Assembly: GCF_963677715.1 (NCBI RefSeq)
Contig: NZ_OY782493.1
Location: 310,001 to 374,000 of the forward strand
Source: an uncultured Bacteroides sp.
GTDB lineage: Bacteria > Bacteroidota > Bacteroidia > Bacteroidales > Bacteroidaceae
Direction of reading: 5' to 3'
DNA length: 64,000 bases
How positions within the stretch are numbered: the first letter of the stretch is position 1; each line of letters begins with the position of its first letter. Shown piece after piece: positions 1-9,275 of this stretch. Position numbers and translations under genes: made by a program. Under the pieces are notes generated by a model. It searched no databases and had not been told where the DNA came from. It was given only the letters and a program-made list of their open reading frames with translations.

Positions 1-1
1 T

Positions 2-442
2 TCTGTTTATTCCAGAACTTACATAGAAGGTATGCGTGCCGGAACATTGAAAGAATCACTGGCATTAAGAGATGCTGACGGAACAGGTATGATTGTGGCT
101 GATGGCATTGACGTAAATACCGGACAGAAAAATACAATCGCTGTGCCTGTTCGCCAATATGTGCAGTCGTATTATGATAATGACAATATTGCTACGTTTG
201 ATGCTTCGTATATTAAGCTTCGCGAAGTAAAGTTGGGCTACAAGCTTCCTCGTAAGTGGTTAAGTTCCACGCCGTTTCAAAATGTATCTTTCTCGGCTTA
301 CGGGCGTAACTTGTTCTTGTGGACGGATGTGCCTAACATTGACCCCGAAGTGGCTTCATACGACGGTCAGCTGAAAGGTATAGAAACGATGGCAACTCCA
401 TCTACCAAGAGCTTTGGTTTCAATATTAATATTACTCTATAA
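2..442 (+). CDS. SusC/RagA-type TonB-dependent transporter, C-terminal part
   Basis: The reading frame is open to the left edge, so only the last 146 residues of an outer-membrane TonB-dependent transporter are present. The visible part has the usual SusC ending: a stretch with YIKLREVKLGYKLP, then an FSAYGRNLFLWTD strand, a NIDPEV turn and a C-terminal aromatic/hydrophobic beta strand (FGFNINITL). A SusD-like lipoprotein starts 14 bases downstream on the same strand, the standard SusC-SusD order. The pair imports a nutrient across the outer membrane. The phosphatase that follows suggests a phosphorylated ligand rather than a plain glycan, but that is inference. The plug domain and N-terminus lie outside the window. 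Confidence 0.93.
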   Translation, partial: SVYSRTYIEGMRAGTLKESLALRDADGTGMIVADGIDVNTGQKNTIAVPVRQYVQSYYDNDNIATFDASYIKLREVKLGYKLPRKWLSSTPFQNVSFSAYGRNLFLWTDVPNIDPEVASYDGQLKGIETMATPSTKSFGFNINITL

Positions 443-455
443 ATATACTCGCAGA

Positions 456-1985
456 ATGAAAAAACAAATATTTACACTAGTACTTGGCGCTGCTCTTGTT
501 ATGACCGGTTGCAGCGATTTTGAAGAGTTGAATGTAAATCCCAATAACCCGTCTACTGTTCCGGCGAATCTTTTATTGCCGGGGATAATAAGTACCGCAG
601 TGTCTGCTATGACAGGAAGTGGAAACGATGCAGCAGGGCAATTTGTGCAACACATTAATTATCTGGGTGGAAACAATGAAAGCTTCGGGCGTTATAATAT
701 CACGGGGGCTTCGTTTCGGGAACAATGGAACGGGCCTATGAGAAGTGTGAAAGATATTAATCAACTGCTAAGCCTGGCCGAGCAGAATAATCAACCTCAT
801 TATAAAGCCATCGGACTGATATGCAAGGTTTATGTACTTTCGCTTATGACCGATACATATGGAGATATACCTTATGTGGAGGCTGGCAGGGCTAATGAAA
901 ATGGTTTGGAGTTTCCTCACTTTCAATCGCAAGAAGAAGTGTATGGCTTGATGCTCGAAGACTTGGAAGCGGCCAATGTGCTGATTAAGAATATTGGCGC
1001 GGGAGCAGTGGTTAGCAACGATATCTTGTATAACGGAGATTTGGGCAAATGGCGTAAGTTTGCCAACTCACTTAAAGTTCGTATATTGATGCGTGAATCG
1101 GCTAAGAAAGATGTTTCAGCTCAGGTAGCTGCCATTTTTAATGATCCGTCAGATTATCCGGTTTTTGCTTCTTCGGATGATCAGGCAACACTGGTGTATA
1201 ACAATACGGTGGATTTTTATAATTGGTATATTCAGCCAAAGAATCTTCCTTCGGATGGTTCGGGAGTGATATTTGGTGATAACCTTCGGGTTAGTGAGGC
1301 ATTAGCCGATTCATTGAAGTCAAAGAACGATCCTCGTCTGACTGTTTTTCTGGCGCCTACAAAAAGCTCATTTACTGCCCATCAACAATCCGCATCCAGT
1401 CCGCTGGTTTACCGCGGTCAGCCGGTGGGACTAAGTACTACGGAACAGGAGTTACTTAATAAAGATAATTACTCTGTAATAGGAAGTGCCATCAGAAGCG
1501 AAAGCAGAGCTTTTGTGATGAGTTATTCCGAACTCTTGTTACTGAAATCCGAAGCCATTGTGCGTAATATGATACAAGGTAACGCCGCTGATGAGTTCAG
1601 GCGGGCGTTGGATGCTTCGCTTAGTAAATGGTCGCAAATATCATCTGCGGATAAAGCAACTTTCCTGGCTGGTAGTGCTGCTTCGCTGAGTGCTTCTACA
1701 TCTGTGGCATTGATGCAGATAGGTACGCAAGCATGGATAGATAGTTTTCTGAATGGTTTTGAGGCATTCGCCAACTGGCGTCGCACGGGTTATCCGCATT
1801 TGTATGTAGGGCCCAGTGTTGCGAGTATAATACCGGTGCGTTACATTTATTCGGATAATGAACAGAATAATCCGAATTTAATAGAATGGACCAATGAGAA
1901 GTACGGACGTATGGTAAATGAATCGGATATGGTTTGGTTTCAACCGCAGGTTTGGCCTACACCTTCAAAAAATACAATGAATTAA
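456..1985 (+). CDS. SusD/RagB-like nutrient-binding outer-membrane lipoprotein
   Basis: 509 residues starting at the ATG at 456; the frame is open further upstream but that would overlap susC. The N-terminus is a lipoprotein signal (MKKQIFTLVLGAALVMTGCS, lipidated Cys18), followed by the typical ELNVNPNNPS segment of SusD-like proteins. The body is helical, with SusD-like features such as SLMTDTYGDIPY near residue 130 and a C-terminal FANWRRTGYP segment. SusD proteins sit on the cell surface and form a lid over the SusC barrel. Spacing of 14 bases to susC and 26 bases to the phosphatase gene supports one operon. The ligand cannot be told from the sequence. Confidence 0.93.
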   Translation: MKKQIFTLVLGAALVMTGCSDFEELNVNPNNPSTVPANLLLPGIISTAVSAMTGSGNDAAGQFVQHINYLGGNNESFGRYNITGASFREQWNGPMRSVKDINQLLSLAEQNNQPHYKAIGLICKVYVLSLMTDTYGDIPYVEAGRANENGLEFPHFQSQEEVYGLMLEDLEAANVLIKNIGAGAVVSNDILYNGDLGKWRKFANSLKVRILMRESAKKDVSAQVAAIFNDPSDYPVFASSDDQATLVYNNTVDFYNWYIQPKNLPSDGSGVIFGDNLRVSEALADSLKSKNDPRLTVFLAPTKSSFTAHQQSASSPLVYRGQPVGLSTTEQELLNKDNYSVIGSAIRSESRAFVMSYSELLLLKSEAIVRNMIQGNAADEFRRALDASLSKWSQISSADKATFLAGSAASLSASTSVALMQIGTQAWIDSFLNGFEAFANWRRTGYPHLYVGPSVASIIPVRYIYSDNEQNNPNLIEWTNEKYGRMVNESDMVWFQPQVWPTPSKNTMN

Positions 1986-2011
1986 AAAGAAATCTTTAAA
2001 CGAGATATAAG

Positions 2012-3850
2012 ATGATAAAAATAAAATTACTAACGGCAATATGTATTGTACTGTTTACAGCGATGTCTGCCTGGGCGCAAGTCGGTCAGGAGCCGAAACA
2101 GAGCATACACTCGCATAATGATTATTTGCAGAATGTACCTTTTTATATTGCTTATGGTGCGGAATGTGCATCTATTGAGGCTGATGTCTTTGTAGGGAAT
2201 GGGGAACTATATGTGGCACATGAAGTAAAAGACATTGATAAGAAGCGAACCTTGAAAAGTCTCTATCTCGATCCGTTGAAAAAACAAATGGAGATGAACG
2301 GAGGGATGGCTTATGTTGATGGCAAACCACTACAGTTGGTTATCGATCTGAAAACGGGTTATAAGGAAACATTGCAGGTGTTGCTCGATGAATTGAAAGA
2401 TTATGCAGCTTGTTTCGATATAGTGAATAATCCTTCGGCCGCACGTATCGTGATCACCGGTAATCAACCTGCGCCTGCGTTGTTTCAGGAATATCCCGAA
2501 TGGATATTCTTTGACGGTAGGGCAGCTGTTAATTATACTCCTTCGCAAAGCAAACGTATAGCAATGGTGAGTATGCCTTTTACGTCACTGACTGAATGGA
2601 ACGGTTTGGGCAGAATGGTGAAAGAGGATTATGACAAGGTGAAAGAAGTAATTGACAAAGTACATGCCGACGGAAAGCAGATACGCTTCTGGGGCTGCCC
2701 GGACACAAAGACTGCCTGGAATACATTTATTAAAATGGGAGTGGATTATCTGAACACAGATCGTCCGGCCGAATTGTCACTCTTCCTGAACACGTTTGAA
2801 AAAGATACGTATGTGTCCGACGGGAAGTTTTATACACCCTATCAACCTACCTATGAGACGGACGAGGCAACAAAGGCTCCTAAAAACGTAATTGTACTTA
2901 TTTCCGACGGAGGAGCAGGGGTTGCAGAGATGTGGGCGGCAGCAACGGCCAATGGTGGCTTGCTTAATGTATTGCAGATGAAAAACTTCGGATTGCTTCG
3001 TAACGATCCGTTAGATGATTATACCACCGATTCGGCAGGATCAGGCACCGCCTTGGCTACAGGTGTGAAAACACGCAACCGTCGGATAGGAACTGATGAG
3101 CAGGGCAAGTCATTGGCCAATATCACTGAATTTTTTGCAGCAAGAGGGAAAATGACAGGTATCATCAGTAATGATCAGATATCGGGTGCTACTCCTGCTT
3201 CTTACTATGCACACCAACCGGAAAGGGGCATGTCCGAAGAAATAACAAAGGATCTCCTTAAAGCTCCTGTTAGTCTGGTGGTGGGTGCTCCTAATAAAAT
3301 TCTACTTGAAAGTGACAGTGCATTGGTTCATCAATTGCGTAATGTAGGTTATAAGGTCTTTGCTAATTTATCTCAGTTGAATGATTTGAAGGCAGGTGAC
3401 AGAGCCGTATGTCTTCACGGAGATGACTATGAACATAACAAGCGTTTGATAGAAGAATCATTTGATGGTGCTACGAGATTCCTATCAACGGGTAAGAAGG
3501 GCTTCTTTTTGATGATAGAGGGTGCTAAGATAGATACAGGAGGGCATACTAATGATATGCATAAGGTGGTTGACGAGTACCTTTCGTTTGACCGCATGGT
3601 GGGCAAAGCATTGGCTTTTGCCGATAGAGACAAGGAAACACTGGTGTTGGTGCTTTCTGATCACGAAACAGGCGGACTTAGTATTATTGATGGCAATTAC
3701 GAAAAAGGTTCTGTGTTGGGTAGCTTTGCAACACATGACCATACGGGTATTCCTATTCTTCTTTTTGCCTATGGTCCCTGTTCTTCTCATTTTAAAGGTT
3801 TCGCACCACATACCTCGTTACCTAAAAAGATAGAAGAAGTGACAAAATAA
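2012..3850 (+). CDS. Secreted phosphodiesterase-like / alkaline phosphatase fusion
   Basis: 612 residues with a signal peptide (cleavage near WAQ at 21-23). Residues about 30-270 look like a PI-PLC/GDPD-superfamily barrel: SHNDYLQN near the start, then SIEADVFV and LYVAHE, the usual His, Glu-x-Asp and His metal and acid-base positions. Residues about 288-612 are an alkaline phosphatase: metal ligand D299 in ISDGG, catalytic DSAGSGTA with Ser341, a KIDTGGHTND metal site, DHETGG (H551) and a final THDHTG (H575/H577). One protein could therefore release a phosphomonoester from a diester and then free the phosphate. It sits 26 bases after susD, so the imported nutrient may be phosphate or a dephosphorylated head group. 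Which end of the substrate is cut first is not visible. Confidence 0.88.
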   Translation: MIKIKLLTAICIVLFTAMSAWAQVGQEPKQSIHSHNDYLQNVPFYIAYGAECASIEADVFVGNGELYVAHEVKDIDKKRTLKSLYLDPLKKQMEMNGGMAYVDGKPLQLVIDLKTGYKETLQVLLDELKDYAACFDIVNNPSAARIVITGNQPAPALFQEYPEWIFFDGRAAVNYTPSQSKRIAMVSMPFTSLTEWNGLGRMVKEDYDKVKEVIDKVHADGKQIRFWGCPDTKTAWNTFIKMGVDYLNTDRPAELSLFLNTFEKDTYVSDGKFYTPYQPTYETDEATKAPKNVIVLISDGGAGVAEMWAAATANGGLLNVLQMKNFGLLRNDPLDDYTTDSAGSGTALATGVKTRNRRIGTDEQGKSLANITEFFAARGKMTGIISNDQISGATPASYYAHQPERGMSEEITKDLLKAPVSLVVGAPNKILLESDSALVHQLRNVGYKVFANLSQLNDLKAGDRAVCLHGDDYEHNKRLIEESFDGATRFLSTGKKGFFLMIEGAKIDTGGHTNDMHKVVDEYLSFDRMVGKALAFADRDKETLVLVLSDHETGGLSIIDGNYEKGSVLGSFATHDHTGIPILLFAYGPCSSHFKGFAPHTSLPKKIEEVTK

Positions 3851-3865
3851 GGCGTTGTATGTTGT

Positions 3866-3915
3866 ACGTTTGTGTGGACACCTGATTAAAATCAATAAAT
3901 TGTTCGCACAAACGT
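3866..3915. terminator. Possible bidirectional hairpin between convergent genes
   Basis: ACGTTTGTGTG at 3866-3876 pairs with CGCACAAACGT at 3905-3915, 11 pairs with one G-U, around a 28-base loop. It lies between the end of the phosphatase gene and the end of the convergent SEC-C gene, where a bidirectional terminator is expected. There is no clean U-run, so the call is weak. Confidence 0.35.
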
Positions 3916-3968
3916 GCAGACTACACAGCTACATTGCCTTCTAACCAAATTAATTTGTATAAATAAAT

Positions 3969-5081
3969 TCACTTCTTGCCGCAACAATGTTTGTATTTCT
4001 TTCCGCTCCCACATGGGCACGGTTCGTTGCGTCCTGTTTTTGTTTTGCCCTGTATATCCGAATTAGCCTTTTGTATTTTATTAATATCATTTAATGAGTG
4101 CCCTTTATATTTCCATTGAGGCATGAGACCGGCCGTTTCTATCATTATATCAACTAGATTTTTTAAAAGAGAGGCCTTGTCTTTCTCCCATTCAGGAAAC
4201 TTGCTTCCTTGATTTTTATATACTATCTGATGAATATACTTTTTGAAATATTCGTCGTTGTTTGCTCTCATCCATAGTAAACTGAGCCATTTATTCGTAT
4301 TTTTATTAAGTGCTTTTGTCTGCTGAAGCATTGCACTAAACCGATTTACCTGTTCCGATGCTAAAGGAGGCAGGGGTATTTCCGTATCTCCGGCTGCCAT
4401 AACCTCTTCTAAGGTGAAATCAGCTGTTTGCAAGTCTTGCCTGATATCAATTTCCAATACATATAGTCCGGAGCTTATCGCGAAAGGTGAGAAATAAACA
4501 TCTCCCCGCGAAGCTTTTGCTTTTGCATTTTTGAGCAAATACGAAGAATCAAGGATACGTATTAACTCTCTTTTAGTTATTTGTTCGTCGTATTTCATGG
4601 CCAGTTCCGCTAACTGGTCATGAAATAACATTCCGTATAAATTAAGTAATCCGACGATTAATTGTTCCTGCCTGTATTTAGTTGTACGTTCTTCTCTGTT
4701 ATCCACGAAATCGTCTATTACAGTGGCTAATGCTTCTGCCAAATCGGTATGGATAAATTCTACGTTTTTCTTATCGTCATAATCAAAATCGGTTAATCCG
4801 ATGAGTGTGATACAATCATCCGCTACGTTAAATAAACTATCCACAAAAACCTCATGGTTAGGAGATTGCACCATTCTTTGCAGTTTTAATACTTCTTTTT
4901 CGGGCAAAAGATGTAATAAATGCAAAGGGTTGCTTAAAATAAATTCGGCCATAAAATCAACCAATTCTGTTTTCTTCTTATTCTTCTTAATATTTATATT
5001 GAGTAGCTCAAGATTATTGCTGATCTCCCTTTTTTCGCCTCTATTTAACAGCTCAGCTAGTGTGAAATTATTCGCTCTCAT
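3969..5081 (-). CDS. SEC-C motif protein of unknown function
   Basis: 370 residues using the ATG at 5081. A longer reading to 5138 adds only a low-complexity K/N/Q stretch and was not used. The C-terminus carries a full SEC-C zinc motif (GRNEPCPCGSGKKYKHCCGKK region), the CxCx8CC/CH module also found at the end of SecA. The rest (about 345 residues) is mostly helical and charged and is not recognised. SEC-C binds zinc and often mediates ribosome or protein contact; no catalytic motif is visible. The gene stands alone, convergent to the phosphatase, with a long AT-rich leader. Confidence 0.75.
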   Translation of the reverse strand: MRANNFTLAELLNRGEKREISNNLELLNINIKKNKKKTELVDFMAEFILSNPLHLLHLLPEKEVLKLQRMVQSPNHEVFVDSLFNVADDCITLIGLTDFDYDDKKNVEFIHTDLAEALATVIDDFVDNREERTTKYRQEQLIVGLLNLYGMLFHDQLAELAMKYDEQITKRELIRILDSSYLLKNAKAKASRGDVYFSPFAISSGLYVLEIDIRQDLQTADFTLEEVMAAGDTEIPLPPLASEQVNRFSAMLQQTKALNKNTNKWLSLLWMRANNDEYFKKYIHQIVYKNQGSKFPEWEKDKASLLKNLVDIMIETAGLMPQWKYKGHSLNDINKIQKANSDIQGKTKTGRNEPCPCGSGKKYKHCCGKK

Positions 5082-5553
5082 AGTTGCAATTATATTTGTT
5101 TGTTTGTTTTTATTGTTTTGCTTGTAACTTATTAGCAAAAGTGTAAAATTATCTTAAATTAAAAAAATATTTAAGAGAAAAAATGGTCATTTACTCATTA
5201 ATATTTTAATTATAATTCGTTTCGCCAATTTTTCTGCTTTTGCTTTATTACATTATTAAAAAAGTTAATATCTAACCGCCCTTTTACTAATTGTGATTTA
5301 TCGTACGTCATTGATATAGGAAAATATTATATACGTTCGCAATGCAGGGAGTGTTCCATTACATGCGGCGCTGCTTACTTATAGTAAAAGAGGTGAGTGT
5401 ATAAGGCATAAAAAAGCATTCTTTATTGTAGATAGCACGAGGTGTTGATGAAATTGACGGTATAATGACAGTGTAATATGGTTTTTTTCCTATTTTTGGA
5501 AGAATCTAATTATTACGTGTTCTGCGTAATGATTCTTATGCACTAAATTTATA
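5082..5553. other. AT-rich intergenic region between divergent genes
   Basis: 472 bases between the SEC-C gene (minus) and the adenosine deaminase gene (plus). It must carry the promoters of both. A TATTTTTG at 5491-5498 could be a -7 box for the deaminase but has no good -33 partner. No ORF of interest, RNA gene or strong hairpin was seen. Confidence 0.5.
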
Positions 5554-7065
5554 ATGAAGAGTCTTTTTATCATTGCTGTATGGATGATTTCCATATTGTT
5601 TCCGAAGCTTGTTTATGCGCAAGCCGATTCTGTAAAAGTTAGCGAGTATTTTAATAAAATAAAGAGTAATGAAACCTCGTTAAACCAGTTTTTTATGTAT
5701 ATGCCTAAAGGAGGGGATATACACAACCATCTTACCGGATCTGTGTATGCTGAAACTTATTTTAAGTTGGCGGTAGAAGATAAGCTCTGGATAGATATGC
5801 ATAGTGGAAAGTTATATCCTACAAGGAATGCTGCAGTAAAGGCCGAGGTGATTAATCCCCTACAGCTCAGTGCATCCATGAATAATTTAAGTAATTTGAG
5901 GCGGAAGCTACTTGAATTATGGTCCATGCGTAATCCTCAGGCAGGAGGATCGGTTTTGAAAACGAGCGGAGATTTCTTTAATGCGTTCGATTTGTTTTTG
6001 GCGGCGGCGGGTTCTCACCTGGTGGAACTGCTGCACGAGCTAAAGTACAGGGCTGCCTGCGAAAATGTGCAATACCTTGAGATAATGGCTATGTCACCCC
6101 GAATAGGACCTGTTGAGATAGATCGATTTTTCGGGAACGGAACTTATGACAAGGATAACCGCATACTGGGAAAAGCTATTTTAAGTAATGACGGTACTTT
6201 GTCTGATGTATTGACTATACTCTATAAAAAATGGCACGCAAGCGGCGAAATGAGAAAATTCACCAAACAATATATCCATTATATGGATAGCATAGATGTT
6301 AACAGCAATGTAGCCGATATGCCTAATGCACCGGTCTGTTATTACCAAACGTATGCAGTGAGAAATGCCGACCCATTAAAGGTTTTTGCTCAACTTTACA
6401 TTTCTTTTGAAGCGTGTGCGGATGCATCTAATACGCGATTTGTCGGAGTTAATATTATCTCGCCCGAAGACGGCGAACAGTCTATTCGGTTTTACCGGGG
6501 GCACATGGCCATGTTTGGCTTTTTGAAGAAAATGACCCCTAAAGATGTAAAAACATCTATTCATGCCGGAGAGTTAACTATCGGTTTGGTGAAGCCCGAA
6601 GAGCTGGGGTTTCATATCCATGAGGCTGTTTACACAGCCATGGCCGACAGAATAGGACATGGGGTCGACATAGCCTTTGAGAAAGAGAGCGTATCTCTTA
6701 TTAATGAATTGAAACGACGTAATATCCCTGTTGAAATAAACCTGACAAGTAATGAAACGGTTTTGGGGTTACGGGAAGATAGTCATCCGTTTCCAATTTA
6801 TTACAGAGCAGGTGTGCCTTTAATTATATCTACGGATGATGCCGGGGTTTTGAGAACCAATTTATCGGAGCAATATACGCTGCTGATTTTACGTTATGGT
6901 CTGAACTACTATGATGTTAAGAAGTTAGTAAGAAACAGCATTGTATATAGTTTTGCTCCGAAAAAAGCTAAAAAAGAACTCTTGCGGAAGCTAAATACAA
7001 AGTTCCGTCAATTTGAATCAAAGTGGGTCGATAACATTGCCACTATGAGAGAGTGGGGAGGTTAA
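5554..7065 (+). CDS. Secreted adenosine deaminase family protein (ADGF/ADA2-like)
   Basis: 503 residues with a signal peptide (MKSLFIIAVWMISILFPKL, then YAQA), so the protein works in the periplasm or outside. The family's catalytic set is complete: H57-x-H59 in MPKGGDIHNH, H337 and E340 in IHAGE, H369 in GHGVD, and D428-D429 in STDDAG. The MPKG(G) lead-in before the first His pair and the long N-terminal part resemble the secreted ADGF/ADA2 branch more than cytosolic Add. Expected reaction: hydrolytic deamination of adenosine or deoxyadenosine to inosine with a bound zinc. It is a lone gene with convergent GT4 downstream (14-base gap), so context does not narrow the substrate. Confidence 0.85.
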   Translation: MKSLFIIAVWMISILFPKLVYAQADSVKVSEYFNKIKSNETSLNQFFMYMPKGGDIHNHLTGSVYAETYFKLAVEDKLWIDMHSGKLYPTRNAAVKAEVINPLQLSASMNNLSNLRRKLLELWSMRNPQAGGSVLKTSGDFFNAFDLFLAAAGSHLVELLHELKYRAACENVQYLEIMAMSPRIGPVEIDRFFGNGTYDKDNRILGKAILSNDGTLSDVLTILYKKWHASGEMRKFTKQYIHYMDSIDVNSNVADMPNAPVCYYQTYAVRNADPLKVFAQLYISFEACADASNTRFVGVNIISPEDGEQSIRFYRGHMAMFGFLKKMTPKDVKTSIHAGELTIGLVKPEELGFHIHEAVYTAMADRIGHGVDIAFEKESVSLINELKRRNIPVEINLTSNETVLGLREDSHPFPIYYRAGVPLIISTDDAGVLRTNLSEQYTLLILRYGLNYYDVKKLVRNSIVYSFAPKKAKKELLRKLNTKFRQFESKWVDNIATMREWGG

Positions 7066-7079
7066 CACACGTACGGTGG

Positions 7080-9275
7080 TTAAACCTCGGGCATGGAGAG
7101 TCTGGCCATCAGATAACACACTGAAGATTCAGCACCCTGATTCAGATTGATGTTATTTTCTTCCAGGCCATCATAACATCCTCCAGTGGCAGGATTATAA
7201 ATGATTTGGTGTAAGTGGTTGTTTCCCAAGAACCAATTAAAAGCATTCTTTTGTTTTGTGATATATTCTTTTTCTTTGAATACATCATAAAATGCGGTCA
7301 AAGCAATGACCGTACCGGCCACGTCGACTGGTTGCTCACCAAATCTCCGTTCTTTTTTCTCTCTTTGAAGCCAGCCTTGATTGGAAATTACTTTAATAGA
7401 ATTGTCCGTAACTGTTTTTTTTAATAGGAAATCAAACGACTCTTTGGCTATTTCTTTGTAACTTTCATTCCCTGTGGTTTGGTAAGCATATAGTAGGCTT
7501 TCGGAGAGTATACTATTGTCATAGGTAAGATAAGCTTCAAACCAGAACCACTCTTTGTCTGCACTCTGTTTGTAAAAAGATGCAAGTTTGTTGGCTAATG
7601 AAACGATCAGGTCTGAAACTTCGGGTGATGGATATTTGCGATGGTAGTAACTCAATCCTTTTATGATAAAGGCCATGCTTCGTGGCGATTGAATATGGGG
7701 AATCATAGAGAAAGTGTGTTTTATTGTCTCAATAGCTTCCACTACCCATGAATTAGGGAATTTGTCTTCTTGGGAGATAAAATAACCTAATGCGCAAATG
7801 GCCCGTGCGTTGCTGTCTTCCAACCCGACTTCCTGATTTTGATCTGTAAAGGCCAGCTCTTTATCCACATAGTTCAGGAAGGAGCCATCAGGAAGTAAGC
7901 AATATTTTATAAAGTTTAAATATCTCTTAATGTACTTTTCGCAAGAAGTGTCTCCTTTTTCTGTATAAACCTGACACAATGCCATCAGGGCTCTGGCGTT
8001 GTCATCCAACGTGTAGCCTGTTTTAATATCCGGCCGATTCCCTTTTGAGAATTGAATCATGGCAAAGCCGTGGCTCATCCTTTTGATATGCTCTGTATTG
8101 ATAGGAGGTAGGGAATAATTTAATTCATCCTGCTCATTTATTATTTTTCCAAACAGTAATACATGAGCAATAGCCGAATTTTCCCACGCAGTAGCCATTG
8201 TCTTTTGTAATCCTGTAATCCTCATTCTTGATCTTAAACTTTCATTCGAAAGTAATCTATTGGTGGCCTTCGCTAATTGCTTGGAATCTTTGAAATTAAA
8301 GATGATTCCCGATTTGTCTTTTAGTAGTTCTAGTGCGTGTGGTATAGGCGTGGCTATAATGGGACATCCGCAACTTAAGGCATAAACAAAAGTGCCGCTA
8401 ACAGCCTGATTAGGGTCGTCGGATGTAAACAGGTAGACATCCGTAAGTTGCAGATATTCAAGTAATACGGGAAGGGCTAAATAGCAATTGACAAATCTTA
8501 CCGAGTCGGTTAATCCTAATTTTATAACTTTGGCTTCAAGCATTTCGCGATATGCTTCACCTTCTGTTTTAATTATTGTAGGATGTGTTTTTCCTATAAT
8601 AAGGAACAATACAGAAGGATTTTCTTTTACTATTTCAGGCAAAGCATCCAGCGTTGTTTCTATACTTTTACCGGGACTGAGTAGCCCGAAAGTAGATAAA
8701 ACGGTTCGTCCCGAAACGTCGTATTTTTCTTTTAAACTTCTTTTGTCTTTATATATCACCAAGTGGGTGCCATGAGGTATTATATTAATTTTTTCTTTTT
8801 GAACATGATACTCTTTCTGTAAAATATGTGAAGAGGTTTGTGTCATTACCACTATGGCAGAACATGCTTCGGTCAGTTTTTGAACATAATGTTTCAATGC
8901 ACGAACAGGCTTAGGCAGTACAGTATGGAAAACAATAACTACTGGTTTGGCGATCGATTTTACGAATTCAAGAAAAGCCTCCTCTTGTTCGATGAAAAGG
9001 CCGAATTCGTGCTGTATAAGTACCATATCAATATCGGCATCCTTATTGTTTAACAGGTCGGCTATTCTTATATATTCTTCAACTTCCGAAGTGTTTAAAC
9101 TATATTTCACAATCTCAGGATAACTATGTTTTTCTAAGGTTGACTCTACTGCACATACCTCTATTGAATATGATTTCTCAAATTTATATAGGATGGCCCG
9201 GATCAAATCGTGCGAGAAGGTAGCGATGCCGCATTCCCGAGGAGGATAAGTGGATATGCATACTATTTTTTTCAC
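7080..9275 (-). CDS. GT4 glycosyltransferase fused to a helical glycosidase-like domain
   Basis: 731 residues. The first about 370 are a GT-B retaining glycosyltransferase of the GT4 type: KIVCISTYPPRECGIATF at the N-terminus, the hinge GLLSPGKSIETTLDAL, and the donor-binding segment GTFVYALSCGCPIIAT. From about residue 385 the sequence changes to an alpha-helical region with TGYTLDDNARALMALC and repeated aromatic/helix blocks, resembling an (alpha/alpha)6-barrel six-hairpin glycosidase fold. The start codon overlaps the GH130 stop by 4 bases (ATGA), so the two are translationally coupled. GT plus GH130 suggests synthesis and turnover of a mannose- or glucose-containing glycan in the cytoplasm. 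The function of the C-terminal domain is inferred only from pattern. Confidence 0.82.
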   Translation of the reverse strand: MKKIVCISTYPPRECGIATFSHDLIRAILYKFEKSYSIEVCAVESTLEKHSYPEIVKYSLNTSEVEEYIRIADLLNNKDADIDMVLIQHEFGLFIEQEEAFLEFVKSIAKPVVIVFHTVLPKPVRALKHYVQKLTEACSAIVVMTQTSSHILQKEYHVQKEKINIIPHGTHLVIYKDKRSLKEKYDVSGRTVLSTFGLLSPGKSIETTLDALPEIVKENPSVLFLIIGKTHPTIIKTEGEAYREMLEAKVIKLGLTDSVRFVNCYLALPVLLEYLQLTDVYLFTSDDPNQAVSGTFVYALSCGCPIIATPIPHALELLKDKSGIIFNFKDSKQLAKATNRLLSNESLRSRMRITGLQKTMATAWENSAIAHVLLFGKIINEQDELNYSLPPINTEHIKRMSHGFAMIQFSKGNRPDIKTGYTLDDNARALMALCQVYTEKGDTSCEKYIKRYLNFIKYCLLPDGSFLNYVDKELAFTDQNQEVGLEDSNARAICALGYFISQEDKFPNSWVVEAIETIKHTFSMIPHIQSPRSMAFIIKGLSYYHRKYPSPEVSDLIVSLANKLASFYKQSADKEWFWFEAYLTYDNSILSESLLYAYQTTGNESYKEIAKESFDFLLKKTVTDNSIKVISNQGWLQREKKERRFGEQPVDVAGTVIALTAFYDVFKEKEYITKQKNAFNWFLGNNHLHQIIYNPATGGCYDGLEENNINLNQGAESSVCYLMARLSMPEV

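Noticed and set aside
3552-3833. 93-codon frame inside the phosphatase gene and the many similar out-of-phase frames over other genes
   Set aside because: They overlap well-identified genes in another frame and show no domain or signal of their own.
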